A stretch of DNA of 64,000 nt, taken from Sulfuritalea sp. (GTDB lineage: Bacteria; Pseudomonadota; Gammaproteobacteria; Burkholderiales; Rhodocyclaceae). The position numbers and the translations under genes are program-made. A model generated the notes under the pieces. That model ran no database searches, was not told where the DNA came from, and saw only the letters and a program-made list of their open reading frames with translations. Shown here piece after piece: positions 36,250 to 44,502 of the stretch (position 1 is the first letter of the stretch; every line of letters begins with the position of its first letter). Where the stretch lies: positions 62,001 through 126,000 of the forward strand of contig JADJFK010000003.1 in NCBI GenBank assembly GCA_016708585.1. Reading direction: 5' to 3'.

Positions 36250-38166
36250 ATGCCGGTGATCACCCTGCCTGACGGATCGAAACGCGAATACCCGCAGCCG
36301 CTGACGGTGGCGGAAGTCGCGGCCTCGATCGGCGCCGGCCTGGCCAAGGCTGCACTGGCCGGCCGCGTCGATGGCGTGCTGGTCGATACCTCGTTCCCGA
36401 TCGAGCGCGACGTGCAACTCGCCATCGTTACCGACAAGGATGCTGACGGCCTCGACATCATCCGCCACTCGACTTCGCATCTGATGGCTTACGCGGTCAA
36501 GGAGCTGTTTCCCGAGGCGCAGGTGACCATCGGCCCGGTGATCGAGAACGGCTTCTACTACGACTTTGCCTGCAAGCGCCCGTTCACGCCGGAAGACCTG
36601 GAAGCCATCGAAAAGCGCATGGCCGAACTGGCGAAGAAGGATTTTCCGGTCACGCGCGAAGTCTGGCCGCGCGACAAGGCGGTGGAATTCTTCAAGTCCA
36701 TCGGCGAGCACTACAAGGCGGAGCTGATTGCGGCGATTCCGTCGGCGGAGGATGTCTCGCTGTATCGCGAGGGCGATTTCATCGACCTGTGCCGTGGCCC
36801 GCACGTGCCGTCCACCGGCAAGCTCAAGGCCTTCAAGCTGATGAAGGTCGCCGGCGCCTACTGGCGCGGCGACCAGAAGAACGAACAACTGCAGCGCATC
36901 TACGGCACGGCCTGGGCGAAGAAGGATGAACTCGATGCCCATCTGCACATGCTGGAGGAGGCGGAGAAGCGCGACCATCGCAAGCTGGGGCGGCAGCTCG
37001 ATCTCTTCCACGTTCAGGAGGAAGCGCCTGGCATGGTGTTCTGGCATCCGCACGGCTGGACCGTGTGGCAGGAGGTGGAGCAGTACATGCGCCGCGTCTA
37101 TCGCGACAACGGCTATCAGGAAGTGCGCTGCCCGCAGATCCTCGATCGGACCTTGTGGGAACGCTCCGGCCATTGGGAGCACTTCAAGCAGAACATGTTC
37201 ACCACCGAGTCGGAAAGCCGCGATTACGCCGTGAAGCCGATGAACTGCCCGGGGCATGTGCAGATTTTCAATACCGGGGTGCGCTCCTATCGCGAACTGC
37301 CACTGCGTTACGGCGAGTTCGGTTCCTGCCATCGCAACGAGCCTTCTGGCGCGCTGCACGGCGTGATGCGCGTGCGCGCCTTCACCCAGGATGACGGGCA
37401 CATTTTCTGCACTGAAGACCAGATCCAGTCCGAAGTCACGGCCTTCAACGACCTGCTGCGCAAGGTGTATGCCGACTTCGGTTTCCATGATGTGGCCGTC
37501 AAACTCGCCTTGCGCCCGGATGGGCGGGTGGGCGAGGACCATCTCTGGGACAAGGCGGAAAATGCGCTGCGGGCGGCGCTCACGGCCAGCGGCTTGGCCT
37601 GGGAGGAACTGCCGGGCGAAGGCGCGTTTTACGGTCCCAAGATCGAATTCCACATCAAGGATGCCATCGGCCGCTCCTGGCAGTGCGGCACGGTGCAGGT
37701 GGATTTCTCCATGCCCGGACGCCTTGGCGCCGAATTTGTCGGCGAGGACAACAGCCGCCATACGCCGGTGATGCTGCACCGGGCCATCCTCGGTTCGCTG
37801 GAGCGCTTCATCGGCATCCTGGTCGAAAACCATGCAGGCGCCTTCCCGCTGTGGCTGGCGCCGGTGCAGGCGGTGGTGATGAACATCTCGGAAGCGCAAA
37901 CGGATTACGCGGAAAATGTGGCAAAAATGCTGCGCGAGGCCGGCCTGCGCGTCGGGAGCGATTTGCGCGGCGAGAAAATTAACTATAAAATACGCGAACA
38001 TAGCTTGTTGAAGCGGCCTTACATCGTTGTCGTCGGTGACAAGGAGAAGGCCGCAGGGTTGGTCGCTTTGCGTGCCCGGGGCAATCAGGATCTCGGGCAG
38101 ATGTCCCCCCAGGCCTTGATTGAGCGGCTGCTGCAGGAACAATGCAGCAGAAGCGCAACGGTCTGA
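36250..38166 (+). CDS. thrS: threonine-tRNA ligase
   Basis: 638 residues, the usual length. N-terminal TGS domain (1-60), editing domain with HSTSHLMAYAVKELFPEAQVTIGPV, class II catalytic core with zinc ligands in MNCPGH, DDGHIF and MLHRAILGS, and a C-terminal anticodon-binding domain (QAVVMNIS...REHSLLKRPYIVVVGDKE). Charges tRNA-Thr and edits Ser. It heads the conserved thrS-infC-rpmI-rplT-pheST-ihfA cluster and has a strong leader hairpin. Confidence 0.97.
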   Translation: MPVITLPDGSKREYPQPLTVAEVAASIGAGLAKAALAGRVDGVLVDTSFPIERDVQLAIVTDKDADGLDIIRHSTSHLMAYAVKELFPEAQVTIGPVIENGFYYDFACKRPFTPEDLEAIEKRMAELAKKDFPVTREVWPRDKAVEFFKSIGEHYKAELIAAIPSAEDVSLYREGDFIDLCRGPHVPSTGKLKAFKLMKVAGAYWRGDQKNEQLQRIYGTAWAKKDELDAHLHMLEEAEKRDHRKLGRQLDLFHVQEEAPGMVFWHPHGWTVWQEVEQYMRRVYRDNGYQEVRCPQILDRTLWERSGHWEHFKQNMFTTESESRDYAVKPMNCPGHVQIFNTGVRSYRELPLRYGEFGSCHRNEPSGALHGVMRVRAFTQDDGHIFCTEDQIQSEVTAFNDLLRKVYADFGFHDVAVKLALRPDGRVGEDHLWDKAENALRAALTASGLAWEELPGEGAFYGPKIEFHIKDAIGRSWQCGTVQVDFSMPGRLGAEFVGEDNSRHTPVMLHRAILGSLERFIGILVENHAGAFPLWLAPVQAVVMNISEAQTDYAENVAKMLREAGLRVGSDLRGEKINYKIREHSLLKRPYIVVVGDKEKAAGLVALRARGNQDLGQMSPQALIERLLQEQCSRSATV

Positions 38167-38193
38167 TTTTTTTAATTTTTGGAGATTTGAACC

Positions 38194-38721
38194 ATCGCTC
38201 AGGATAAATCGCAGCGTCTCAACGAAGAGATCACCACCCCCGAGGTTCGCCTGGTCGGGGAAGGCGGAGAACAACTGGGCATAGTCCCGATTCGTCAGGC
38301 GCTGGCGCTGGCCGAGGAGGCCGGTGTGGATCTGGTGGAAATCGCACCCATGGCGGTGCCCCCGGTCTGCAAGATCATGGACATCGGCAAGTTCAAGTAC
38401 CAGGAAGCCAAGCGCCAGCACGAGGCGAAGCTGAAGCAGAAGCAGGTCGTGGTCAAGGAAGTCAAGTTTCGCCCGGGCACGGACGAAAACGATTACCAGA
38501 TCAAGCTGCGCAACGTGATCAAGTTTCTGGGCGAGGGCGACAAGGCGAAAATCACCTTGCGTTTTCGCGGACGCGAGATGGCGCACCAGGAAATCGGCAT
38601 GCGCATGCTGGAAAGAATCAAGACCGACCTCGAGCAGCAGGCGATGGTCGAGCAGTGGCCAAAGATGGAAGGACGCCAGCTGATCATGGTGCTGGCGGCC
38701 TCCAAGAAAAAGCCGCATTGA
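38194..38721 (+). CDS. infC: translation initiation factor IF-3, AUC start codon
   Basis: 175 residues. The first codon is ATC at 38194 (then AQDKSQRLNEEITTPEVRLVG), with GGAG ten bases before it. A rare AUU/AUC start is the known basis of IF-3 autoregulation. An ATG at 38326 would delete the whole N-terminal domain and cannot be the real start. The N-domain ends near residue 75 at the linker with FKYQEAKRQHEAKLKQKQ. The C-domain, KEVKFRPGTDENDYQIKL to MVLAASKKKPH, binds the 30S platform. Confidence 0.95.
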   Translation: MAQDKSQRLNEEITTPEVRLVGEGGEQLGIVPIRQALALAEEAGVDLVEIAPMAVPPVCKIMDIGKFKYQEAKRQHEAKLKQKQVVVKEVKFRPGTDENDYQIKLRNVIKFLGEGDKAKITLRFRGREMAHQEIGMRMLERIKTDLEQQAMVEQWPKMEGRQLIMVLAASKKKPH

Positions 38722-38735
38722 TGCAGTAACGGAAT

Positions 38736-38766
38736 TTGTTCCGCATGCCCGGCATGCGGAAACAAG
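38736..38766 (+). promoter_or_regulatory. infC-rpmI intergenic hairpin, possible L20 leader
   Basis: TTGTTCCGCATGCC (38736-38749) pairs with GGCATGCGG-AACAA (38751-38766, one bulged A). There is no T-run after it, so it is not a simple terminator. In other bacteria ribosomal protein L20 binds RNA structures in this position to repress rpmI-rplT. That role here is inference. Confidence 0.5.
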
Positions 38767-38837
38767 AAGTGGTTGCGGGTCACCAAGCGTTCCCGAGGCG
38801 GGAAACACCTGGCAGCCATGTAATAGGGAGATCTTCG

Positions 38838-39035
38838 ATGCCGAAGATGAAGACCAAGAGCGGTGCCAAGAAGCGCTTCATCGTGCGCGCTTCCGGCGGC
38901 ATCAAGCGCGGGAGTGCGTTCAAGCGCCACATCCTGACCAAGAAAACCACCAAGAGCAAGCGCCAGCTGCGCGGCGTGCACGAAGTGCATGCCTCCGACG
39001 CCAGGTCGGTGCGCGCCATGCTGCCCAACGCTTAA
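38838..39035 (+). CDS. rpmI: 50S ribosomal protein L35
   Basis: 65 residues, MPKMKTKSGAKKRFIVRASGGIK...KRQLRG, full-length bL35. RBS GGGAG eight bases before the ATG at 38838. It is 11 bases upstream of rplT, as usual. Confidence 0.97.
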   Translation: MPKMKTKSGAKKRFIVRASGGIKRGSAFKRHILTKKTTKSKRQLRGVHEVHASDARSVRAMLPNA

Positions 39036-39046
39036 GGAGAGCCACC

Positions 39047-39406
39047 ATGCCAAGAGTAAAACGTGGTGTAACGGCGCGCGCGCGCCACAAGAAGGTCCTC
39101 GACCAGGCCAAGGGCTACCGCGGCCGTCGCAGCAAGGTCTATCGCATCGCCAAAGAGGCGGTGATGAAGGCCGGGCAATACGCCTACCGCGACCGGCGCC
39201 AGCGCAAGCGGCAGTTCCGCGTGCTCTGGATCGCGCGTATCAACGCGGCGGCCCGTGAGTTGGGCATGAAGTACAGCACGTTCATGAACGGGCTGAAGAA
39301 GGCCTCGATCGAAGTCGACCGCAAGGTACTTTCCGATCTCGCCGTCTTCGACAAGCCGGCATTCGCCGCCCTGGCCGCCCAGGCCAAGGCCAAGCTGACG
39401 GCCTGA
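39047..39406 (+). CDS. rplT: 50S ribosomal protein L20
   Basis: 119 residues, MPRVKRGVTARARHKKVLDQAKGYRGRRSKVYRIAKEAV..., full-length bL20, which binds 23S rRNA early in assembly and commonly autoregulates its operon. RBS AAGGAG. A terminator follows. Confidence 0.97.
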   Translation: MPRVKRGVTARARHKKVLDQAKGYRGRRSKVYRIAKEAVMKAGQYAYRDRRQRKRQFRVLWIARINAAARELGMKYSTFMNGLKKASIEVDRKVLSDLAVFDKPAFAALAAQAKAKLTA

Positions 39407-39426
39407 GTTCCGCCGTACCCGGAGCA

Positions 39427-39459
39427 GGAGGCCCAGGGCTGTTGGGGCCTCCTTTTTTT
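39427..39459 (+). terminator. terminator after rplT
   Basis: Nine-base stem AGGAGGCCC (39427-39435) with GGGCCTCCT (39445-39453), then seven T. It separates the infC-rpmI-rplT unit from pheS, whose start is 24 bases downstream. Confidence 0.88.
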
Positions 39460-39482
39460 CTCCCGCATTTTCTTCCCGATCA

Positions 39483-40529
39483 ATGGACAACCTGGATCAA
39501 CTCGTAGCTGCCGCGACATCAGATTTTGCCGCTGCCACGGAACCCGCCAAGCTGGAAGATGCCAAGGCGCGTTACCTCGGCAAGGAGGGTTCGCTGACCG
39601 CGCTGCTCAAGGGTCTGGGCAAACTGCCGGCGGAGGAGCGCAAGAGCGCCGGCGCGGCGATCAACATCGCCAAGGAGCGCATAGAGTCGGCGCTGACGAT
39701 ACGGCGCGATGCGCTGAAGAATGCGCAGCTCGAAGCCCAGCTTGCGACCGAGGCACTCGATGTCACGCTGCCCGGACGCGGCCTGCCGCGCGGCAGCCTG
39801 CACCCGGTGACCATCAGCCTCGACAGGATCGAGCAACTGTTCCGCTCCATCGGCTTCGACGTCGCCGACGGCCCCGAAATCGAGACCGACTGGCACAACT
39901 TCACCGCACTCAACACGCCGGAGAACCACCCGGCGCGTTCGATGCACGACACCTTCTACCTGCTCGGCGAAGACGGCAGGGTGCATGACGACGTGCTGTT
40001 GCGCACGCATACCAGCCCGGTGCAGATCCGCGCCATGCTGGCGCATACCGAACGCCATCGCAACGCCGACACCATGCCGGAATTGCGCGTGATCTGCCCG
40101 GGCCGCGTCTACCGCGTCGATTCCGACGCCACGCACTCGCCGATGTTCCACCAGGTCGAAGGCCTGTGGGTCGGCGAGAAGGTGAGCTTTGCCGACCTCA
40201 AGGGCGTGGTTGCCGATTTCCTGCGCCGCTTCTTCGAGTCGGACGACATGAAGGTGCGCTTCCGTCCGTCCTTCTTTCCCTTCACCGAACCCTCGGCCGA
40301 GATCGACGTCGCCTTCATGGGCGGTGCGCTCGAAGGGCGCTGGCTGGAGATCGCCGGCTGCGGCATGGTCCATCCCAATGTCCTGCGCTGCGGCGGCTTC
40401 GATCCGGAAAAATACACCGGCTTCGCCTTCGGCATGGGGCCGGACCGCCTGACCATGCTGCGCTATGGCATCAACGACCTGCGCCTGTTCTTCGAGGGTG
40501 ATCTGCGCTTCCTGGCGCAGTTCAAGTAA
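39483..40529 (+). CDS. pheS: phenylalanine-tRNA ligase alpha subunit
   Basis: 348 residues: an N-terminal coiled-coil, then the class II core with motif 1 HPVTISLDRIEQLFRSIGF, motif 2 CPGRVYRVDSDATHSPMFHQVEG and motif 3 GFAFGMGPDRLTMLRYGINDLR. It pairs with PheT to charge tRNA-Phe. It starts just after the rplT terminator and ends three bases before pheT. Confidence 0.97.
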   Translation: MDNLDQLVAAATSDFAAATEPAKLEDAKARYLGKEGSLTALLKGLGKLPAEERKSAGAAINIAKERIESALTIRRDALKNAQLEAQLATEALDVTLPGRGLPRGSLHPVTISLDRIEQLFRSIGFDVADGPEIETDWHNFTALNTPENHPARSMHDTFYLLGEDGRVHDDVLLRTHTSPVQIRAMLAHTERHRNADTMPELRVICPGRVYRVDSDATHSPMFHQVEGLWVGEKVSFADLKGVVADFLRRFFESDDMKVRFRPSFFPFTEPSAEIDVAFMGGALEGRWLEIAGCGMVHPNVLRCGGFDPEKYTGFAFGMGPDRLTMLRYGINDLRLFFEGDLRFLAQFK

Positions 40530-40532
40530 ATC

Positions 40533-42911
40533 ATGCAATTTTCCGAATCCTGGCTGCGCAGCCTGTGCAATCCGAAGCTCTCGAATGCAGAGCTGTGCCA
40601 CCTCCTGACCATGGCCGGCCTCGAAGTCGAGGAGAACGAACCCGTCGCGCCCGAGTTCTCCGGAGTCGTCGTGGCCCACGTATTGACCGTCGACAAGCAC
40701 CCGGACGCCGACAAGCTCAAGCTCTGTTCGGTCGATGTCGGCGAAGCAACACCTTTGCAGATCGTCTGCGGCGCACCGAATGTCGCTGCCGGCATGAAGG
40801 TGCCCTGTGCACGGGTTGGCGCGAAGCTGCCCGGCATCGAGATCAAGAAGGCCAAGGTGCGCGGCGTCGAGAGCCACGGCATGCTGTGCTCGGCGCGCGA
40901 ACTCGGCCTGTCGGAGGACCACGGAGGGCTGCTGCCGCTGGCGGCCGATGCCGTGGTTGGCAGCGATATCCGCAAACACCTGGACCTGGATGACCGCAGG
41001 ATCACCATCAAGCTCACCCCGAACCGCGCCGATTGCCTGTCCGTGCTCGGCATTGCGCGCGAGCTTTCGGCCCTGACCGGGGTGCCCTTGAGTGTTCCCG
41101 AGATCAGCCCGGTGGCAGCCGCGATCGACGACCAGCGCGCGATCCGGCTCGATGCGCCGACATCCTGTCCCCGCTACTGCGGGCGCATCGTGCGCGGCGT
41201 CAATGCCAACGTGCCGACGCCGGAATGGATGAAGCGGCGCATCGAGCGCAGCGGCATCCGCTCGATCTCCTTCCTGGTCGATGTCACCAATTACGTGATG
41301 CTGGAAATCGGCCAGCCGCTGCATGCCTTCGACGACGCCGAACTCGCCGGGGCGGTTCATGTGCGCCTGCCGACCCCCGGCGAAAAGCTGCTGCTGTTGA
41401 ACGAGCAGACCGTCACGCCGACAGCCGATACCGCGCTGATCGCCGACGACGAGAAGCCGCTGGCCATGGCCGGCATCATGGGCGGCGAGCACTCCGGAAT
41501 CTCGGACTCGACGCGTGACCTGTTCCTCGAAAGCGCATTTTTCCCGCCGGCGGCGATCGCCGGCAAGGCGCGCGCGCTGGGCTTTTCTTCCGATGCCTCG
41601 CATCGCTACGAGCGCGGCGTCGATTTCGAACTGCAGCGCCGCGCCATCGAACGTGCGACGCAGCTGATCCTGGAAAACTGCGGCGGCCAGCCCGGCCCGG
41701 TGGTCGAGGCCGTGGCGCCCGAGCACCTGCCGCAGCGCCGCCCGGTCACGCTGCGCAGCGCCCGCGTGGCCCGCGTGCTCGGCATCACGTTGCCCGACGA
41801 ACGCATCGAGGGCATGCTGAAGAGCCCGGGCCTGCAGGTGGAACGCCTCGCCGAAGGCTTTCGCGTGACGCCGCCGAGTTTCCGCTTCGACATCGAGATC
41901 GAGGAAGACCTGATCGAGGAAATCGCCCGCATCCACGGCTACGACAACATCCCTTCGCTGCCCCCGGTGGCGCGCATGGCAATGATGCCGGCCAACGAAT
42001 CGCAAAAGTCGGCGATGGCGCTACGGCGCCAGGTCGCTGACCGCGATTACCACGAGGTCGTCACCTACAGTTTCGTCGAAGCCGCCTGGGAAGCCGACTT
42101 TGCGGCCAATGCCACGCCGGTGGTCCTGGCCAATCCGATCGCCAGCCAGATGGGCGTGATGCGCTCGACCCTGATCGGCGGCCTGGTCGGCACGCTGGCG
42201 GCCAATCGCAAACGCCAGATCGACCGCGTGCGCGTGTTCGAGATCGGTCGCTGCTTCCGCCGCGAGGCCGGCATCGGCCCGGTCGACGGCTTTGCCCAGC
42301 CATTGCGCCTGGGCGGCCTCGCCGCGGGCCCGGCGCAGCCCGAGCAATGGGGCACGGCCAACCGGCGCGTGGATTTCTATGACGTCAAGGCCGATGTCGA
42401 GGCATTGTTCGCGCCGCGCCGGCTGGAGTTCGTCAAGGCGGCGCATCCTGCGCTGCATCCCGGTCGATGCGCAGAACTCAGGCTGGATGACGTCGCGGTT
42501 GGCGTAATCGGCGAATTGCATCCGCGCTGGGTGCAGAAATACGAACTCGGCACGGCGCCGGTGGTTTTCGAACTCGACTTGCCGGCCTTGCTGGCGACGC
42601 CATTCCCGGCCTATGCCGAGGTCTCGCGTTTCCCGGCCGTGGTCCGCGACCTGGCCCTGGTGGTGCCGCAGAGCCAAGCGTTGGCACCGTTGCTCAAGGG
42701 GCTGCAGGCGGCGGCGCCGGCCATCGTGCGCGATGTGGCCCTGTTTGACGTCTATCACGGCAAGGGGCTGGCTGAAAGCGAAAAGAGCCTTGCCTTTCGG
42801 ATAGTTATGCAAGATACTCAACGTACTCTCGAGGATGCGGAAGTGGAGGAGGTGATTGCCGGAATGCTGGCTGTCGCCACCCGTGACTTCAATGCATCCT
42901 TGCGGGGCTAA
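40533..42911 (+). CDS. pheT: phenylalanine-tRNA ligase beta subunit
   Basis: 792 residues, the normal length. N-terminal OB tRNA-binding domain (residues 39-150, VVVAHVLTVDKHPDADKLKLC), B3/B4 editing domain, B5 (residues about 405-480), a catalytic-like core and a C-terminal FDX-ACB anticodon domain (FPAVVRDLALVVPQSQALAPLL onward). The residues QKSAMALRRQ near 490-499 are encoded by dispersed-repeat copy 6 without changing the length of the protein relative to homologues I can recall. It is followed closely by ihfA. Confidence 0.97.
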   Translation: MQFSESWLRSLCNPKLSNAELCHLLTMAGLEVEENEPVAPEFSGVVVAHVLTVDKHPDADKLKLCSVDVGEATPLQIVCGAPNVAAGMKVPCARVGAKLPGIEIKKAKVRGVESHGMLCSARELGLSEDHGGLLPLAADAVVGSDIRKHLDLDDRRITIKLTPNRADCLSVLGIARELSALTGVPLSVPEISPVAAAIDDQRAIRLDAPTSCPRYCGRIVRGVNANVPTPEWMKRRIERSGIRSISFLVDVTNYVMLEIGQPLHAFDDAELAGAVHVRLPTPGEKLLLLNEQTVTPTADTALIADDEKPLAMAGIMGGEHSGISDSTRDLFLESAFFPPAAIAGKARALGFSSDASHRYERGVDFELQRRAIERATQLILENCGGQPGPVVEAVAPEHLPQRRPVTLRSARVARVLGITLPDERIEGMLKSPGLQVERLAEGFRVTPPSFRFDIEIEEDLIEEIARIHGYDNIPSLPPVARMAMMPANESQKSAMALRRQVADRDYHEVVTYSFVEAAWEADFAANATPVVLANPIASQMGVMRSTLIGGLVGTLAANRKRQIDRVRVFEIGRCFRREAGIGPVDGFAQPLRLGGLAAGPAQPEQWGTANRRVDFYDVKADVEALFAPRRLEFVKAAHPALHPGRCAELRLDDVAVGVIGELHPRWVQKYELGTAPVVFELDLPALLATPFPAYAEVSRFPAVVRDLALVVPQSQALAPLLKGLQAAAPAIVRDVALFDVYHGKGLAESEKSLAFRIVMQDTQRTLEDAEVEEVIAGMLAVATRDFNASLRG
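42004..42027 (-). repeat. dispersed 24-base repeat, copy 6 (inside pheT)
   Basis: On the minus strand it starts GCCGTAGCGCC and ends ATCGCCGACTTTT. pheT, on the plus strand, reads the complement in a different frame from the other intragenic copies (QKSAMALRR). Confidence 0.8.
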
Positions 42912-42928
42912 ATGCAGGCGGAGCTGAC

Positions 42929-43234
42929 ATGACATTGACCAAGGCGGAACTCGCCGATCTGTTGTTCGAAAAAGTGGGCCTCAACAAGCGTGAAGCCAAG
43001 GACATGGTCGAGGCCTTCTTCGACGAGGTTCGCATCGCACTGGAAAAGGGCGACAGCGTGAAGCTTTCCGGGTTCGGGAATTTCCAGTTGCGTGAGAAGC
43101 CGCAGCGCCCCGGGCGCAATCCCAAGACCGGCGAAGAGATCCCGATTACGGCCCGCCGCGTCGTCACCTTCCACGCCAGCCAGAAGCTCAAGGTGGCGGT
43201 CGAGGCCTTCCCGCGTGGCGACAGTCAGCACTAG
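42929..43234 (+). CDS. ihfA: integration host factor alpha subunit
   Basis: 101 residues, MTLTKAELADLLFEKVGLNKREAKDMVEAFFDEVR...GFGNFQLREKPQRPGRNPKTGEEIPI; the RPGRNPKTGEEIPI arm with the intercalating proline is the IHF-alpha type. DNA-bending protein, partner of IhfB (not in the window). Usual position after pheT. Its 3' end overlaps the MerR gene. Confidence 0.95.
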   Translation: MTLTKAELADLLFEKVGLNKREAKDMVEAFFDEVRIALEKGDSVKLSGFGNFQLREKPQRPGRNPKTGEEIPITARRVVTFHASQKLKVAVEAFPRGDSQH

Positions 43235-43601
43235 CCGCGACGAACTGCCGTCGATCCCGGCCAAGCGTTACTTCACCATCGGTGAAGTGAGCGAATTGTG
43301 CGGCGTCAAACCCCATGTGCTGCGCTACTGGGAGCAGGAATTCACCCAGTTGCGCCCCGTCAAGCGGCGCGGCAACCGCCGCTACTACCAGCACCACGAA
43401 GTCCTGCTGGTGCGGCGCATCCGCGAATTGCTGTACCAGGAAGGCTTCACCATCAGCGGCGCGCGCAATCGACTCGAGGATGGTCCGGGAAAAATGGGCG
43501 ATGCCGTCGAACTGCCGATGGCGGCGACGTCGGCGAATGGCTCGTCGGTATCGGTGCGCGCCGAACTTGCCGCGATCATCGAATTGCTGCGCACTGCCTG
43601 A
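43215..43601 (+). CDS. MerR-family transcriptional regulator (ihfA-linked type)
   Basis: 128 residues from a GTG at 43215 that overlaps the last 20 bases of ihfA. MerR winged helix: KRYFTIGEVSELCGVKPHVLRYWEQEFTQLRPVKRRGNRRYYQHHEVLLVRRIRELLYQEGFTISGAR. It lacks a metal-binding Cys tail. This small MerR gene is a standard neighbour of ihfA in beta- and gammaproteobacteria; its targets are not known. The start is the least certain point. Confidence 0.88.
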   Translation: MATVSTSRDELPSIPAKRYFTIGEVSELCGVKPHVLRYWEQEFTQLRPVKRRGNRRYYQHHEVLLVRRIRELLYQEGFTISGARNRLEDGPGKMGDAVELPMAATSANGSSVSVRAELAAIIELLRTA

Positions 43602-43656
43602 CGCCGCGCCGCATGGCGGATTTCCGGGCTTGCAAAGCGATGGCGGCCGTTTCCTT

Positions 43657-43665
43657 TGTTATAAT
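43657..43665 (+). promoter_or_regulatory. extended -10 promoter of tRNA-Pro
   Basis: TGTTATAAT: an exact TATAAT at 43660 preceded by the TGn extension, nine bases before the tRNA. No good -35 is seen. Confidence 0.7.
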
Positions 43666-43674
43666 TCGCGCAGT

Positions 43675-43751
43675 CGGGGCGTGGCGCAGCCTGGTAGCGC
43701 ACTTGCATGGGGTGCAAGGGGTCGCGAGTTCGAATCCCGCCGCCCCGACCA
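43675..43751 (+). tRNA. tRNA-Pro (GGG)
   Basis: 77 bases with CCA encoded. Acceptor CGGGGCG pairs with CGCCCCG. D arm GCGCAGCCTGGTAGCGC; anticodon loop ATGGGGT on stem CTTGC/GCAAG, anticodon GGG; T loop TTCGAAT. Confidence 0.97.
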
Positions 43752-43759
43752 GTAATACC

Positions 43760-43792
43760 AAGGGTTTCCGGTTTCTGCCGGAAACCCTTTTT
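43760..43792 (+). terminator. terminator after tRNA-Pro
   Basis: Perfect 12-bp stem AAGGGTTTCCGG (43760-43771) with CCGGAAACCCTT (43778-43789), six-base loop, then a T-run. Confidence 0.92.
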
Positions 43793-43861
43793 CCTTGGTT
43801 TCCGGGCAAATGCTCATCAACTTGCCTGGCTATGGATGAATCGCGACCGGCAATCTGACCC

Positions 43862-44092
43862 ATGACGAATCAGGCCAAGTACTGTTACCACTGCGGCAGC
43901 CATCATCCCGTCGATGAAATGCGCCAGATTGAAACCAAGGCCGGCAAGCGCTGGCGCTGTATTCGCAGCATTCAAGCCACGCAAAAGACTGCCGCGGCGC
44001 GTGATGCTTTCGGTCGCGAGGTCTCGGCAATGAATACGGCGGAAGCCAAGAGCCACGCCCGGCGCATGAACGAGCTTCGTCAGGACAAATAA
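43862..44092 (+). CDS. small protein with a CxxC zinc-ribbon start, function unknown
   Basis: 76 residues, MTNQAKYCYHCGSHHP..., with CYHCG at residues 8-12 and a later Cys, so half a zinc ribbon or a metal-binding pair. The remainder is basic (RWRCIRSI, SHARRMNELRQDK). I do not recognise the family. It lies alone between tRNA-Pro and the next small gene. Codon use looks like that of the surrounding genes. Confidence 0.6.
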   Translation: MTNQAKYCYHCGSHHPVDEMRQIETKAGKRWRCIRSIQATQKTAAARDAFGREVSAMNTAEAKSHARRMNELRQDK

Positions 44093-44257
44093 GTCGCCCC
44101 CGCCACTGTCGCTGGTGCGGTGACGGTCACCGGGCTGGATACGGTCCGGACGATTTGGGAAGTCGAAACAAAAGGGAATTCCTCGTCAATTTCGGGATTA
44201 CATGCCGGCCTTCCCGAGCGCAGGATGATGCCGTATCCAGCCTCAAGAGGAAATCCC

Positions 44258-44476
44258 ATGCGTATCGAATCCGTCCAACTGGTTGCACTGCCCAACGCCC
44301 CGGCCTGGCAAGAGAAGGTCTATAGAGCGCACCTCGATACCGGGGAAGACATGGATTTGTTCCAGCAGCACTGGGATGTGCCCCTGCCGCCGGAGAGCCT
44401 GGTCGGGCTGACGGTCGAAGAGGCGCGCAGAAAGCGCAATGATCGGATGTTCGCCATTGCGTCGGGAAACCGCTAG
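44258..44476 (+). CDS. small hypothetical protein
   Basis: 72 residues from ATG at 44258 with AAGAGG seven bases upstream. Acidic C-terminal half (DTGEDMDLFQQHWDVPLPPESLVGLTVEEARRKRNDRMFAIA). No signal, membrane segment or known motif. The upstream in-frame extension to 44120 lacks a ribosome site. Confidence 0.55.
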   Translation: MRIESVQLVALPNAPAWQEKVYRAHLDTGEDMDLFQQHWDVPLPPESLVGLTVEEARRKRNDRMFAIASGNR

Positions 44477-44502
44477 GCCGGCCAGCATCGCTGCAGACAG
44501 AA

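Noticed and set aside
35572..38808. 1078-codon minus-strand open frame over thrS and infC
   Set aside because: Antisense shadow of essential genes.
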